DNA of 44,946 nt from Plastoroseomonas hellenica (GTDB taxonomy: Bacteria > Pseudomonadota > Alphaproteobacteria > Acetobacterales > Acetobacteraceae), in NCBI RefSeq assembly GCF_018129085.1, contig NZ_JAAGBB010000046.1, positions 1-44,946 on the forward strand. The letters are read 5' to 3'. Positions 16,002-24,141 of the stretch are shown here, piece after piece. The position numbers and the translations under genes were made by a program. The notes below the pieces were generated by a model. It saw only the letters and a program-made list of their open reading frames with translations, ran no database searches and was not told the origin of the DNA. Position 1 is the first letter of the stretch. Each line of letters begins with the position of its first letter.

Positions 16002-16943
16002 TCAGACCGGCTGTTCGAGTGTCGGCGCGCTGTCGGAGAGCGTCACCCGCCTGAGGTCGCGGGGATAGACTTTGTCCTCATAGGGCCGCCCGCGATGCAT
16101 GGTGCAGCGGTTGTCCCAGATGACGAGGTCGCCGACCGCCCAGCGATGGCTGTAGACGAACTGGCGCTGCGTCGCGAATTCGGTCAGCTCGCGGATCAGG
16201 GCCATCGCCTCGGGCGTCGGCCAGCCCTGGATGCGGCCGATATGGGCCGAGAGGTAGAGCGAGAGGCGCCCGGAGCCCTGGTGCCGCCGCACGAGGCGCT
16301 GCGGCACCGGTGTGCAGCGTGCGCGTTCCTCGGGCGTGAACTCGTCGAAGCCGAGCTGCGCGCGCGAGAAGATCAGGGAATGCTCGGTCACGAGGTCGCG
16401 GATCTCCGCCTGCTTCTTCGCGGGCAATGCGTCCCACGCGGCGCGCATGTCGGCGAACTCCGTCTCGCCGCCTTCCGGCGGGATCACCCGCGCATGCAGC
16501 ATCGAGTATTGGGCAGGTGTCGGCTTGAAGCTGCTGTCGCTGTGCCATAGCAGGTTGCCGAGATTGTACATGCGCCGCCGGTCGTCGGCGGCCAGGATCC
16601 GGCCGTCGGCACCGAGGTTGGAGATATCGTTGACGCGATTGTCGGAGAGGCGCCGGCGCCCCTGATCCACCAGCGTCGGCACTGCCTCGACCTCGCCGAA
16701 ATGGCGACCGAAGGTTAGTTGCTGGTCGTCCTCGAAGCGCTGCCCCGGGAAGACGAGCACGGCGTAGCGGTCCATCGCCTTCCCGATCGCGGCGACCTCC
16801 GCCGGGGTCAGCGGGCCGCTCAGGTCCAGCCCCTCCGCGCGCGCAGCGAAGACCGGGTGGAGCGGGGTGATGCGGAGTGCGGTGTCCGATGCGGCGCCGC
16901 GATGCGCGGCAAGGCCGGCCTTGTCGGCCAGATCGTTGGGCAT
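16002..16943 (-). CDS. TauD/TfdA-family Fe(II)/2-oxoglutarate dioxygenase
   Basis: A 313-aa dioxygenase that would couple 2-oxoglutarate decarboxylation to hydroxylation of a substrate such as a sulfonate, phenoxyacid or other carboxylate. Iron ligands are His134 and Asp136 in WHSDSSF and His283 in TMHRGRPYED; Arg298 or Arg299 in DLRRVTL is the 2-oxoglutarate salt-bridge residue. The segments HPVFAARAEGLDLSGPL and VLVFPGQRF are typical of the TfdA side. The ATG at 16943 follows GGGAGGAAAACA. First gene of the operon with the Bug protein and ThDP enzyme. The 131 nt to the TetR gene hold no clear terminator. Confidence 0.92.
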   Translation of the reverse strand: MPNDLADKAGLAAHRGAASDTALRITPLHPVFAARAEGLDLSGPLTPAEVAAIGKAMDRYAVLVFPGQRFEDDQQLTFGRHFGEVEAVPTLVDQGRRRLSDNRVNDISNLGADGRILAADDRRRMYNLGNLLWHSDSSFKPTPAQYSMLHARVIPPEGGETEFADMRAAWDALPAKKQAEIRDLVTEHSLIFSRAQLGFDEFTPEERARCTPVPQRLVRRHQGSGRLSLYLSAHIGRIQGWPTPEAMALIRELTEFATQRQFVYSHRWAVGDLVIWDNRCTMHRGRPYEDKVYPRDLRRVTLSDSAPTLEQPV

Positions 16944-17074
16944 TGTTTTCCTCCCTCATGCCCTGCGTCGCGGGATGGCCGCAGCAGCGCTTGGTATCGG
17001 TAACATGACGCTAGCCCGAGCAGTTGCGGGGCGCAAGGGACCCCCTCCACTCGTCTTGCCGGAATGGCCTGCCG

Positions 17075-17671
17075 TCAGCCCTCGGTCTGCAGCAAGCCGG
17101 CCGCGAGATGCCGGAAGGCCTCGATGGCCTTGGCGAGGACGGCGCGAGGATCCTCGGCCGCGGCAATCCAGAGCGCGGCGTTGAGCGCTGCGCCATTGAG
17201 CAGCCGGGCGGCCGCTTCGGCATCCACCGGCCTGACCGTTCCTTGATCGATGAGCGCCTGGATCGTCTGCGTCGTCGTGCTCAGGCAGGCGCTCTGGTTG
17301 GGCCATTGCGAGGGATCGCCGAGCACGGCCGGCCCGTCCAGCAGCATGATGCGCTGGATCTCCGGCTCCAGGGCCATCTCGATATAGGCGATGGTTTCGT
17401 CGAGGAGCCCGAGCCATGGGGTCTCTGCGCGATCGCGCACTAGGCGCAGCCGGGCCAGCATTTCCGTGTCGATCTGGTCGATCACGGCCTGCAGCAGGCC
17501 CTTCTTGTCGCCGAAATTGTGGTAGAGCGCGCCCCGCGTCAGGCCGGCCTCGGCGGTCAGGTCGTCCATGGACGCCGCCGCGTAGCCCTTCTCCGCGAAG
17601 GCTTTCCGGGCGGCGCGGATGAGCTTGGCCCGGGTCTCCTCCATCATCTGCGCGCGTCGTCCGGCGGCCAC
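17075..17671 (-). CDS. TetR/AcrR-family regulator
   Basis: A TetR regulator of about 198 aa. The DNA-binding domain is KLIRAARKAFAEKGYAAASMDDLTAEAGLTRGALYHNFGDKKGLLQAV; the rest is a helical ligand domain (DETIAYIEMALEPEIQRIMLLDGPAVLGD). I chose the GTG at 17671 because GGGGGAGAGG precedes it by a normal gap; the ATG at 17695 would put the start codon inside the first operator palindrome. It is divergent from the RidA gene at 17806, with three palindromes between them, so it probably controls itself and RidA. Whether it also controls the dioxygenase operon downstream is open. Confidence 0.9.
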   Translation of the reverse strand: MAAGRRAQMMEETRAKLIRAARKAFAEKGYAAASMDDLTAEAGLTRGALYHNFGDKKGLLQAVIDQIDTEMLARLRLVRDRAETPWLGLLDETIAYIEMALEPEIQRIMLLDGPAVLGDPSQWPNQSACLSTTTQTIQALIDQGTVRPVDAEAAARLLNGAALNAALWIAAAEDPRAVLAKAIEAFRHLAAGLLQTEG

Positions 17672-17692
17672 GGCCCTCTCCCCCTGCAAACG

Positions 17693-17759
17693 CATACGTC
17701 GCGTATGTGAGTTGACATACGGCGCGTATGCGGCAATGTGCCGGCATACGGGGCGTATA
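17693..17759. promoter_or_regulatory. Three tandem TetR operator palindromes
   Basis: CATACG-N3-CGTATG occurs exactly at 17693-17707 (spacer TCG) and 17716-17730 (spacer GCG), with a third copy at 17745-17759 (spacer GGG, last base changed to A). Centres are 23 and 29 nt apart. They fill the gap between the divergent TetR and RidA genes. A TTGACA at 17712-17717 reads towards RidA and touches the middle palindrome, so occupancy would block a promoter there; a good -10 is not evident. Binding by the adjacent TetR protein is inferred from position and symmetry. Confidence 0.85.
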
Positions 17760-17805
17760 TCAACACCCGCCCCCCGACGGCGACATGCAGAAGGGACCGA
17801 AGCCG

Positions 17806-18204
17806 ATGGCCAAACGCGATGCGATCTTCCCTGCCGGCCAGCAGGCGCTCTACGAGATCAACCGCTACTCCGCGGCGATCCGCTCGGGCGATCTTCTCTT
17901 CGTCTCGGGCCAGGTCGGCAGCCGCGAAGACGGCTCACCCGAGCCGGTCTTCGAAAAGCAGGTCCAGCTCGCCTTCGACAATCTCACGGCCGTGCTGAAG
18001 GCCGCCGGCTGCACCTTCGACGACGTCGTCGACGTGACCAGCTTCCACACCGACCCGCGCACGCAGTGGGAGGCGGTCACTGCCGCGCGGCTGAAGGTGA
18101 TCGGCGACCCGCCCTACCCGAACTGGACCGCGGTCGGCGTGAACTGGCTGGCGGGCTTCGATTTCGAGATCAAGGTCATCGCGCGCATCCCGAAGCCTGC
18201 CTGA
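17806..18204 (+). CDS. RidA/YjgF family protein
   Basis: A 132-aa member of the RidA superfamily with FVSGQVGSREDG, FDNLTAVLKAAGCTFDDVVDVTSFHTD, PPYPNWTAVGVNWLAGFDFEIKVIA. The usual RidA Arg before the last strand (RxxV in R-T-T-V type motifs) is replaced here by NWTAVGV, so the canonical imine deaminase activity is doubtful; this resembles RutC/Rid5-7-like subgroups. The start at 17806 (MAKRDAIFPAG) follows an AAGGGA box. It is the probable target of the divergent TetR, through the three palindromes. A catabolic or detoxifying role is inferred. Confidence 0.85.
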   Translation: MAKRDAIFPAGQQALYEINRYSAAIRSGDLLFVSGQVGSREDGSPEPVFEKQVQLAFDNLTAVLKAAGCTFDDVVDVTSFHTDPRTQWEAVTAARLKVIGDPPYPNWTAVGVNWLAGFDFEIKVIARIPKPA

Positions 18205-18280
18205 TGATGGGGCAGCTCAGGCGAGCGCGTCGCCGATCGTCCTCGGCGGAACGCTCGCCGGTCCAGGGTGGCCGCCGGAC

Positions 18281-18314
18281 CTGGCCAGGCGCGGCTTGAA
18301 TCGCCCGGCCAGGT
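18281..18314. terminator. Hairpin between convergent RidA and peroxiredoxin genes
   Basis: CCTGGCC (18281-18287) pairs with GGCCAGG (18308-18314), and GGCG with CGCC inside, interrupted by one A/C mismatch; the loop is 10 nt. There is no T-run. It could limit read-through between the convergent genes; this is an inference from position. Confidence 0.4.
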
Positions 18315-18327
18315 CGATCGCATGACC

Positions 18328-18990
18328 TCAGTCGCGCGGCTGGGCGACCACGCGGAGATAGGGCTTCAGGGTCTTCCAGCCGTCCGGGTATTTCGCCGCG
18401 GCGGCTTCATCGGAGACCGCGGGCGGGATGATGACGTCCTCGCCCGGCCGCCAGTTCACCGGCGTCGCCACCGTGTGCTTCGCCGAAAGCTGGCAGGAAT
18501 CCAGCAGCCGCAGCACCTCATCGAAATTGCGGCCGGTGGTCATGGGATAGGTCAGCATCGCCTTGATCTTCTTGTCAGGGCCGATGACGAAGACCGAACG
18601 CACCGTCGCGTTGTCCGCCGCGGTGCGGCCTTCGGAGGTGGTGCCCGCGCCCTCGGGCAGCATGTCGTAGGCCGTCGCCACCTTCAGCTCGGTATCGCCG
18701 ATCATCGGGTAGTTCGGGGCGTGGCCCTGGGTCTCCTCGATGTCCTTCGCCCATTTGGCGTGGTTGGTCACGGGATCGACGCTGAGGCCGATGATCTTGG
18801 TGTTGCGGCGATCGAATTCCGGCTTGAGCCGAGCCATGTAGCCGAGCTCGGTGGTGCAGACCGGGGTGAAGTCCTTCGGGTGCGAGAACAGGATGGCCCA
18901 GCCATCGCCGATCCACTGGTGGAAATCGATCGACCCCTCGGTGGTCTCGGCGGTGAAGTTCGGCGCCGTGGCATTGATGCGCAGTGACAT
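18328..18990 (-). CDS. 1-Cys peroxiredoxin (Prx6 type)
   Basis: A 220-aa thiol peroxidase that reduces H2O2 and organic hydroperoxides. The catalytic Cys45 is in HPKDFTPVCTTELG, the Prx6-class signature. The C-terminal extension typical of that class is present: ATPVNWRPGEDVIIPPAVSDEAAAAKYPDGW. A second Cys (residue 166, DSCQL) is not at a usual resolving position. The start at 18990 follows AGAGGAAGAAGG; the frame stays open far upstream, but that part has no homology. It is convergent with the RidA gene at 17806. Confidence 0.95.
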   Translation of the reverse strand: MSLRINATAPNFTAETTEGSIDFHQWIGDGWAILFSHPKDFTPVCTTELGYMARLKPEFDRRNTKIIGLSVDPVTNHAKWAKDIEETQGHAPNYPMIGDTELKVATAYDMLPEGAGTTSEGRTAADNATVRSVFVIGPDKKIKAMLTYPMTTGRNFDEVLRLLDSCQLSAKHTVATPVNWRPGEDVIIPPAVSDEAAAAKYPDGWKTLKPYLRVVAQPRD

Positions 18991-19531
18991 GGCCTTCTTC
19001 CTCTCTGTGCCCGGGACGGTCGCGGCGCCTTGCAGGCATCGCCGATCCGCCGGGCGGTTTCGCATGCGCGTGGGGACAGCCTCTTCGGCGCCCGGCGCTT
19101 GAGCGCTTCTGGAAAACAGTGCCGGGTGCGAACCATGCCATCCTGGCATGAAGGACGGTGCCGGGTCCCGGCGAAGGCGATGGCGCCCCCACAACCGTTC
19201 GGCGATGGCGTCCGATGGTCCCTCGCCAGGCGCCGACCCGAGTCCGGCCGGAAACGCAGCCCCGGCGGCTTTCTGCTCTGGCGTCATGGCGAGGCCCGCA
19301 CGCGGGCATCCCTTCTCCCGGGCACCCTCGCCCACCGCCAGAGCATCCCAGCTTTCCAGCGGGAAAATAAGGCGCCTCCGCTGGAAAGATGAGGACAGCC
19401 GGGGAGAGGATGAGCAGCAGCCAATCGACCCCCCCCGCCCGTGCCGAGGCCGGCGTGCGCTCGCGCCACCTTGGCGGGCTCGAGCTCGGTACCGATGAGG
19501 ATGTCCCCCTCGACACCGCTTTCCGCCGGGC
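18991..19531. other. 541-nt intergenic stretch without recognised gene
   Basis: Frames are open here on both strands, but none shows a family signature, a good ribosome site or codon use like the flanking genes. It holds the peroxiredoxin ribosome site at its left end, a short hairpin ATGCCA-TCC-TGGCAT near 19136-19150, and the inverted repeat at 19352-19388. I see no tRNA or obvious riboswitch. Confidence 0.5.
19352..19388. repeat. 11-bp perfect inverted repeat with GGCGCC core
   Basis: CTTTCCAGCGG (19352-19362) is the exact reverse complement of CCGCTGGAAAG (19378-19388), with a 15-nt spacer that includes an A-rich part and the self-complementary GGCGCC. It is noticeably AT-richer than its surroundings. 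It might be an RNA hairpin or an operator for a dimeric regulator; nothing in the sequence decides between these. Confidence 0.5.
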
Positions 19532-19999
19532 TCAGCCCAGGATTCGGAAGATCGCCTCGATCTCCACGGGTATCCGGCTCGGCAGCGAGGCGAAGCCGAC
19601 GGCCGATCGCGCATGCTTGCCGTTCTCGCCAAGCACCGCGACGAACAGGTCCGAGCAGCCGTTGATGACCTTCGGATGATCCTCGAAATCCGGATCGGCA
19701 TTCACCATGCCGAGCACCTTGATCGCCTTCAGCTTCGACAGCCCGCCCGCCCCCTCGGCCGCCGCGGCCAGCAGCCCGAGGCCGACCAGGCGCGCGCTGG
19801 CATAGGCGTCCTCGATGCTCATCTCGCTCGGCACCTTGCCGCGCGGGCGCGGCCCATCCACAACGCGCGGCCCCTGGCCGGAGGTCCAGAGCATGTTGCC
19901 CTCCACCCGATAGGGCACATAGGTGCCGATCGGCTTCGGCACCGGCGGCAGGGTCAGGCCCAGCGCGGCCAGGCGCTGTTCGGGGGTCTCGCTCGGCAT
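19532..19999 (-). CDS. RidA/YjgF family protein (longer type)
   Basis: A 155-aa RidA-superfamily protein with the N-terminal helix TPEQRLAALGLTLP, then PKPIGTYVPYRVEGNMLWTSGQGP, DAYASARLVGLGLLAAAAE, and the C-terminal ARSAVGFASLPSRIPVEIEAIF. The N-terminal extension EQRLAALG is typical of the YjgF-like subgroup seen next to amino-acid or atrazine-like catabolic genes. The Arg in ARSAVGFASL aligns with the family's conserved Arg. The ATG at 19999 has GGGAG about 10 nt upstream. Third RidA-type gene of the window; it is only distantly similar to the other two. Confidence 0.88.
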   Translation of the reverse strand: MPSETPEQRLAALGLTLPPVPKPIGTYVPYRVEGNMLWTSGQGPRVVDGPRPRGKVPSEMSIEDAYASARLVGLGLLAAAAEGAGGLSKLKAIKVLGMVNADPDFEDHPKVINGCSDLFVAVLGENGKHARSAVGFASLPSRIPVEIEAIFRILG

Positions 20000-20135
20000 C
20001 GCATTTGCTCCCTAGGTTGATGCGCCATGCGACACGCGCTTCGGCGTTTCGGCAATAGCACGCATGTGAGGTCGCGGTTCGGGGCCGGATGGCCGAAGCT
20101 CCGGCGCCCATGGATCAGAGACGGGGGAACCAGAT

Positions 20136-20684
20136 ATGCTCACGCCGCCTTTTGAGGAATGGCTCGGGACACTGGCGCCATCGGAGCGTCAGAGGGCGCT
20201 GGAACTCCTGGACAAGTTCAACGCTCTGGCGGCCAGGGATGCGGAGCTCTGGGTCCGGTCGGAGATCTCCGAGGACATCCCTCAGTTCGCCCGCTACCTG
20301 GTCCTCCGCAGCCTCTGGCCCGACCATATCGATCCCTGGGCGCACAACGCCGGGACCTGGATCGGGCACGCCATCAAGGCAGCCGACAGCCAGCCGGATG
20401 GCGACTTCGCCGAGGCCGGCCGGGCGCTGGGCAGAGCGATCTCGGCGGGCGTCTCCATGGCGGATCTCGGCGCCATCGCGCGCATGGTCGCCTTCGAGAC
20501 GGCCTTCGGCGTCCTGAACCATATCGACGAGGGCCACGACCCCGCCGCGGGCGCCAATGCGCCGGGCTGGCGGCTTGTCGAAACCGACGCGGATGGCGCC
20601 ACGACCGGAAGGCCGGTCGTCGGCTTGCACGAGGACATCCTCTCGATGGCGCCGCCCGGGCCGGGTGCCGCAGGCCAGGCATGA
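20136..20684 (+). CDS. Conserved hypothetical protein (182 aa)
   Basis: A 182-aa soluble, acidic, helix-rich protein starting MLTPPFEEWLGTL, with GGGGGA upstream of the ATG. Visible features are a helical N-terminal half (SERQRALELLDKFNALAARDAELW), a Trp-rich middle (YLVLRSLWPDHIDPWAHNAGTWIG) and the C-terminal phrase VVGLHEDILSMAPPGPGA. There is no signal peptide or membrane segment. I do not recognise the family. It is convergent with sthA, 84 nt away, and lies divergent to the RidA gene at 19532-19999. Confidence 0.65.
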   Translation: MLTPPFEEWLGTLAPSERQRALELLDKFNALAARDAELWVRSEISEDIPQFARYLVLRSLWPDHIDPWAHNAGTWIGHAIKAADSQPDGDFAEAGRALGRAISAGVSMADLGAIARMVAFETAFGVLNHIDEGHDPAAGANAPGWRLVETDADGATTGRPVVGLHEDILSMAPPGPGAAGQA

Positions 20685-20768
20685 CAGAGGACATCGCACG
20701 CGCGCACCGACACTCGGTCCGGCATCGGGGACATCGCCCGTGATGTTGAGGCCGAGCCCGCGGCCGCA

Positions 20769-22229
20769 TCAGCCTTCGATGGCGTCGCCCGTCAGCTCGG
20801 CCGTTTCCGGCAGCACCGCCGGAACGTCGGCCTCCGGCTCCCGGCGCGGCGTCATGCGGTTCCAGGCATCGAGCGCCGCGATCTTGTAGGCCTCGGCGAG
20901 CGTCGGATAGTTGAAGGTGTTGTCGATGAAGTAGTCGAGCGTGCCGCCCAGGTTCAGCACGGCCTGGCCGATATGCACGAGCTCCGTCGCGCCCTCCCCC
21001 ACGATATGCACGCCCAGCAGGCGACGCGTCTCGATCGCGAAGATCATCTTCAGCAGGCCGCCATTGATCCCCATGATGTGGCCGCGCGATGTCTCACGGA
21101 ACCGCGCGATCCCGCACTCATAGGGCGTGCCCGCCTTGCGCACCTCCTCCTCGCTCATGCCGACGGTGGAGATCTCGGGCACGGAGTAGATGCCATAGGG
21201 GAAGAAGGACGGCGCCGCCGGCAGCGGGTTGTCGCAGGCGTGGCAGGCGGCGATGCGCCCCTGCTCCATCGACATGGACGCCAGGCTCGGGAAGCCGATG
21301 ACGTCGCCGGTGGCGTAGATATGCGGCACCGCGGTCTGGAAGGTCTTGGGATCGACGGTCAGGCGGCCACGCTCGTCAGCGGCGAGGCCTGCGGCGGCGA
21401 GGTTGAGCCTGTCGGTGGCGCCGACCCTGCCCGCGGCGAAGAGGAGCATTTCGGACCGGACGCGCCGGCCGCCGTCGAGGATCGCCACCGGTTGCCCATT
21501 CTCGAACTGGATGGATTGGACCTTCGAGCCCAGGCGAAAGCTCAAGCCGCGATCGCGGAGCTGGTGGACGAAGTCATCGACCAGCTCGCGGTCGATGAAG
21601 TCCAGGAAGCTGGTGCGCGGTTCCACCAAGGTGACGCGCACATCGAGTGCCGAGAAGATCGTCGCGTATTCGACGCCGATCACGCCGGCGCCGACCACCG
21701 TCAGGGAGCGCGGCACGGATTTGAGTTCGACGAGCTCGTCGCTGTCGACGACGGTCTCGCCGTTGAAGGGGATGTGGGGCGGGCGCAGCGGCAGCGTGCC
21801 GACGGCGATGACCACGCGGGACGCCTCGATCACCCGGGTCTCGTCCGCCTCCATCTGCACCTCGATGCGGTGCGGATCCAGGAAGGTGGCGAGGCCGCGC
21901 AGCACATGCACCCGGTTGCGGGCGAACTGGTGGTCCAGCGTCTCGACCTCATGCTCCAGCGTCTTGTGCAGGCGGGCCATGAGATCGCCGGCTTCGATAT
22001 CCCGCTTCACGCGATAGGCCAGGCCGTAGAACCCCCGCTCCCGCCAGCCGGTCAGGTTCAGGACGGTTTCCCGCAGGGTTTTCGACGGGATGGTGCCGGT
22101 GTGGACGGACACCCCGCCGACACGCCGGCCCTTCTCGATCACCAGGACGGAGCGCCCGAATTTGGAGGCCTGCACCGCCGCCCGCCGCCCGGACGGGCCG
22201 CTGCCGATGACCACGACGTCGTATTGCAT
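20769..22229 (-). CDS. sthA: Soluble (Si-specific) NAD(P)+ transhydrogenase
   Basis: A 486-aa flavoprotein of the pyridine nucleotide-disulfide oxidoreductase superfamily that moves hydride between NADPH and NAD+. The FAD-binding motif is VVVIGSGPSGRRAA near residue 10, the NAD(P)-binding motif GAGVIGVEYATIF near residue 185, the second FAD motif IYATGDVIGFPSLA around residue 310, and the dimerisation domain begins at FFPYGIYSVPEISTVGMS. At the place where disulfide reductases carry CxxxxC, it reads GGVSVHTGTIPSK with no cysteine, as expected for a transhydrogenase rather than a lipoamide dehydrogenase; E. coli SthA keeps one Cys there. Isolated gene. Confidence 0.92.
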   Translation of the reverse strand: MQYDVVVIGSGPSGRRAAVQASKFGRSVLVIEKGRRVGGVSVHTGTIPSKTLRETVLNLTGWRERGFYGLAYRVKRDIEAGDLMARLHKTLEHEVETLDHQFARNRVHVLRGLATFLDPHRIEVQMEADETRVIEASRVVIAVGTLPLRPPHIPFNGETVVDSDELVELKSVPRSLTVVGAGVIGVEYATIFSALDVRVTLVEPRTSFLDFIDRELVDDFVHQLRDRGLSFRLGSKVQSIQFENGQPVAILDGGRRVRSEMLLFAAGRVGATDRLNLAAAGLAADERGRLTVDPKTFQTAVPHIYATGDVIGFPSLASMSMEQGRIAACHACDNPLPAAPSFFPYGIYSVPEISTVGMSEEEVRKAGTPYECGIARFRETSRGHIMGINGGLLKMIFAIETRRLLGVHIVGEGATELVHIGQAVLNLGGTLDYFIDNTFNYPTLAEAYKIAALDAWNRMTPRREPEADVPAVLPETAELTGDAIEG

Positions 22230-22379
22230 TCAGAAGCCCGTCTCTTTTGCGCTCGCCGCAACTAGGCAGTCCGCGCCGCTGGGCTTGTCAAGCTTCCCGC
22301 CGCCTGCAATGCGCCGCGTCACGGAAGTTTCGTGGTCTGGCTACGGTGGCGAGAAGACAGCGCCCGGCCGCTTGCGTCC

Positions 22380-23132
22380 CTAATGTCCCGGCATGGTGAG
22401 GATCAGCGGTCCGCTGCGCGTGGCGACGACGGTGTGTTCGTATTGGACCGTGAGGGCTCTTGGATGGCTGTAGAGGGTCCAGGGGTCGTCACCATCCTCG
22501 GCGAACTCAGCGCCGAGGGACAGGAAGGGTTCGACGGTGAACACCAGCCCGTCTCCCATGATCCGGCGCTCGGAAGCATCGGGCCAGGTCGCGATCCCGA
22601 TCGGCTCCTCGTGCAGCGACAAGCCCACGCCGTGGCTGGCGAGATTGCGCACCAGCGTGTAGCCATGTTTTCGCGCGAAGGCGCCCACGGCCCGGCCGAT
22701 GCCTGCCAGCGGCTTGCCGGCGCCGACCTGGCGCAATCCTGCCCACATTGCCCGGCGCCCGTCCCCGCAAAGCCGCTTCACCGCGCGCGTCACGGGCGGC
22801 ACCGCGAAGGACGCCCCGGTGTCGGCGAAGTAGCCGTCCTTCTCCGCGGAGACGTCGATATTGACCAGGTCACCCGGCCTGATCCTGCGGACGCCCGGGA
22901 TGCCGTGCGCGATCTCCTCATTGACGCTGATGCAGGTCGCTCCGGGAAAGGCGTAGACCAACTCCGGCGCCGAACGGGCCCCGGTGGCTTCCATGAATTC
23001 CCGCCCGATCCGATCGAGTTCGAGCGTGGTCATGCCGGGCTCGATGGCGTTGCCCATCACCTCCAGCGTGTCGGCAACGATGCGCCCGATCTGCTTCAAC
23101 CTCGTCAGGTCGTCGTCGTTCGACACCGTCAT
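22380..23132 (-). CDS. map: Type I methionine aminopeptidase
   Basis: A 250-aa metallopeptidase that removes the initiator methionine. Metal ligands are visible: the two Asp in VNIDVSAEKDGYFADTG, His in ASHGVGLSLHEEP, Glu in FTVEPFLS and Glu in VQYEHTVV; the substrate-binding His is in EEIAHGIPG. Its length fits the bare catalytic domain. The window shows no ribosomal-protein genes around it, so it is probably an accessory copy, with the housekeeping map elsewhere (inference). It starts at 23132; ribosome site is GGAAACGACATG-like (AAAGGAAACG). Confidence 0.93.
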   Translation of the reverse strand: MTVSNDDDLTRLKQIGRIVADTLEVMGNAIEPGMTTLELDRIGREFMEATGARSAPELVYAFPGATCISVNEEIAHGIPGVRRIRPGDLVNIDVSAEKDGYFADTGASFAVPPVTRAVKRLCGDGRRAMWAGLRQVGAGKPLAGIGRAVGAFARKHGYTLVRNLASHGVGLSLHEEPIGIATWPDASERRIMGDGLVFTVEPFLSLGAEFAEDGDDPWTLYSHPRALTVQYEHTVVATRSGPLILTMPGH

Positions 23133-23317
23133 GTCGTTTCCTTTCGCAAAGCCGGAGGAGGCTTCAACCGGACGGTTCTGCCAGTTTCAGGGAACCAGGC
23201 GAAGCCATTGACGCGGCGACGCCGGCCACCGGCGGAAAGACCATGTTGACGCCGCGCGAAGGGCGAAGAGACCAACATCGGCCGGTCCCTCCGCCGCCGC
23301 CATTCCCAAACGGGCTC

Positions 23318-24058
23318 TCAGGTGTTCAGGCCGCCATCCACGGTGAGGATGGTGCCGGTGATGTGCCGCGCCGCAGGGCTCGCGAGGAAGGCCACGGCCG
23401 CCGCCACGTCCTGCGGCTCCCCATACCGTCCAAGCGGCATCAGGGCGCGCTGGAAATCGGAAGACTCGCCGTCAGCCGGGTTCATATCCGTGTTGGTCGA
23501 TCCCGGCTGGACCAGGTTCACGGTGATGTCCCGGGATCCGAGCTCGCGGGCGAGGCCACGCGTGAAGGAATGCAGCGCGGATTTCGTCATGTAGTAGACC
23601 GTGCCGGTGTCGCCGACGATGCGTTCGGCGCCGGCCGAGCCGATGCTGATGACGCGGCCGCCTGCCTTGAGATGGGGAATGGCGGCCTGCGCGGTGAGCA
23701 CGGGCCCGCGCACATTGACGGCCAGCAACGCATCGATGTCAGCGACGCTGACCTCGGCGATCGCGTCGTAGAGCACGATGCCGGCATTGTTGACGAGGAT
23801 GTCGAGACCGCCGAGCGCCTCGGCGGCCCCATCGACCGAGCGCCTGACCGCAACGGGGTCGGCGCTGTCGGCCTGGATGGCGATCGCCTTGCGGCCCTTC
23901 CCTTCGATCGCCCGGACGACCTCGGCGGCGCGATCGGCCGAGCGCTCATAGGTGATGGCGACGTCCGCGCCCTTGTCGGCCAGCGCCAATGCGATGGCGG
24001 CGCCGATGCCGCGCGAAGCGCCGGTGACGAGCGCGCGCTTTCCAGCCAGTTCGGTCAT
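23318..24058 (-). CDS. Short-chain dehydrogenase/reductase (FabG-like SDR)
   Basis: A 246-aa classical SDR. The cofactor motif TGASRGIG is near residue 13, NNAG near residue 87, catalytic Ser in SIGSAGAE, and the YxxxK pair in VYYMTKSALHSF. The dinucleotide-binding strand ends in TYERS, which lacks the acidic residue of NADH enzymes and so suggests NADPH. The C-terminus ITGTILTVDGGLNT is standard. The ATG at 24058 follows GGGAAA; the ORF is open 11 codons further but without homology. It is divergent from a TetR gene, and a repeat lies over its predicted transcription start, so it is probably TetR-repressed. Confidence 0.92.
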   Translation of the reverse strand: MTELAGKRALVTGASRGIGAAIALALADKGADVAITYERSADRAAEVVRAIEGKGRKAIAIQADSADPVAVRRSVDGAAEALGGLDILVNNAGIVLYDAIAEVSVADIDALLAVNVRGPVLTAQAAIPHLKAGGRVISIGSAGAERIVGDTGTVYYMTKSALHSFTRGLARELGSRDITVNLVQPGSTNTDMNPADGESSDFQRALMPLGRYGEPQDVAAAVAFLASPAARHITGTILTVDGGLNT

Positions 24059-24093
24059 GTCTGTTTCCCAATTCTGTAGTGATCGATGCAAAT

Positions 24094-24122
24094 TAGCTAG
24101 GGAGCTTGCCGGGGCCTGTCAA
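24094..24122 (-). promoter_or_regulatory. Predicted promoter of the SDR gene
   Basis: On the minus strand, TTGACA (complement of 24117-24122) is a perfect -35; after 17 nt comes TAGCTA (24094-24099), a weak -10. The start of transcription would fall near 24087, inside the left 14-bp repeat, leaving a leader of about 28 nt with the ribosome site. Confidence 0.55.
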
Positions 24123-24134
24123 TGGATTTATATA
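24106..24134 (+). promoter_or_regulatory. Predicted promoter of the TetR gene, leaderless start
   Basis: TTGCCG (24106-24111), 17-nt gap, TATATA (24129-24134). The expected transcription start, about 7 nt later, is at 24141-24142, which is the ATG of the TetR gene. No ribosome site precedes that ATG, in agreement with a leaderless message. Confidence 0.6.
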
Positions 24135-24141
24135 GTGATCG

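Noticed and set aside
18991..19701. An N-terminal extension of the peroxiredoxin to 19701
   Set aside because: It would overlap the RidA gene, and the family N-terminus with a good ribosome site is at 18990.
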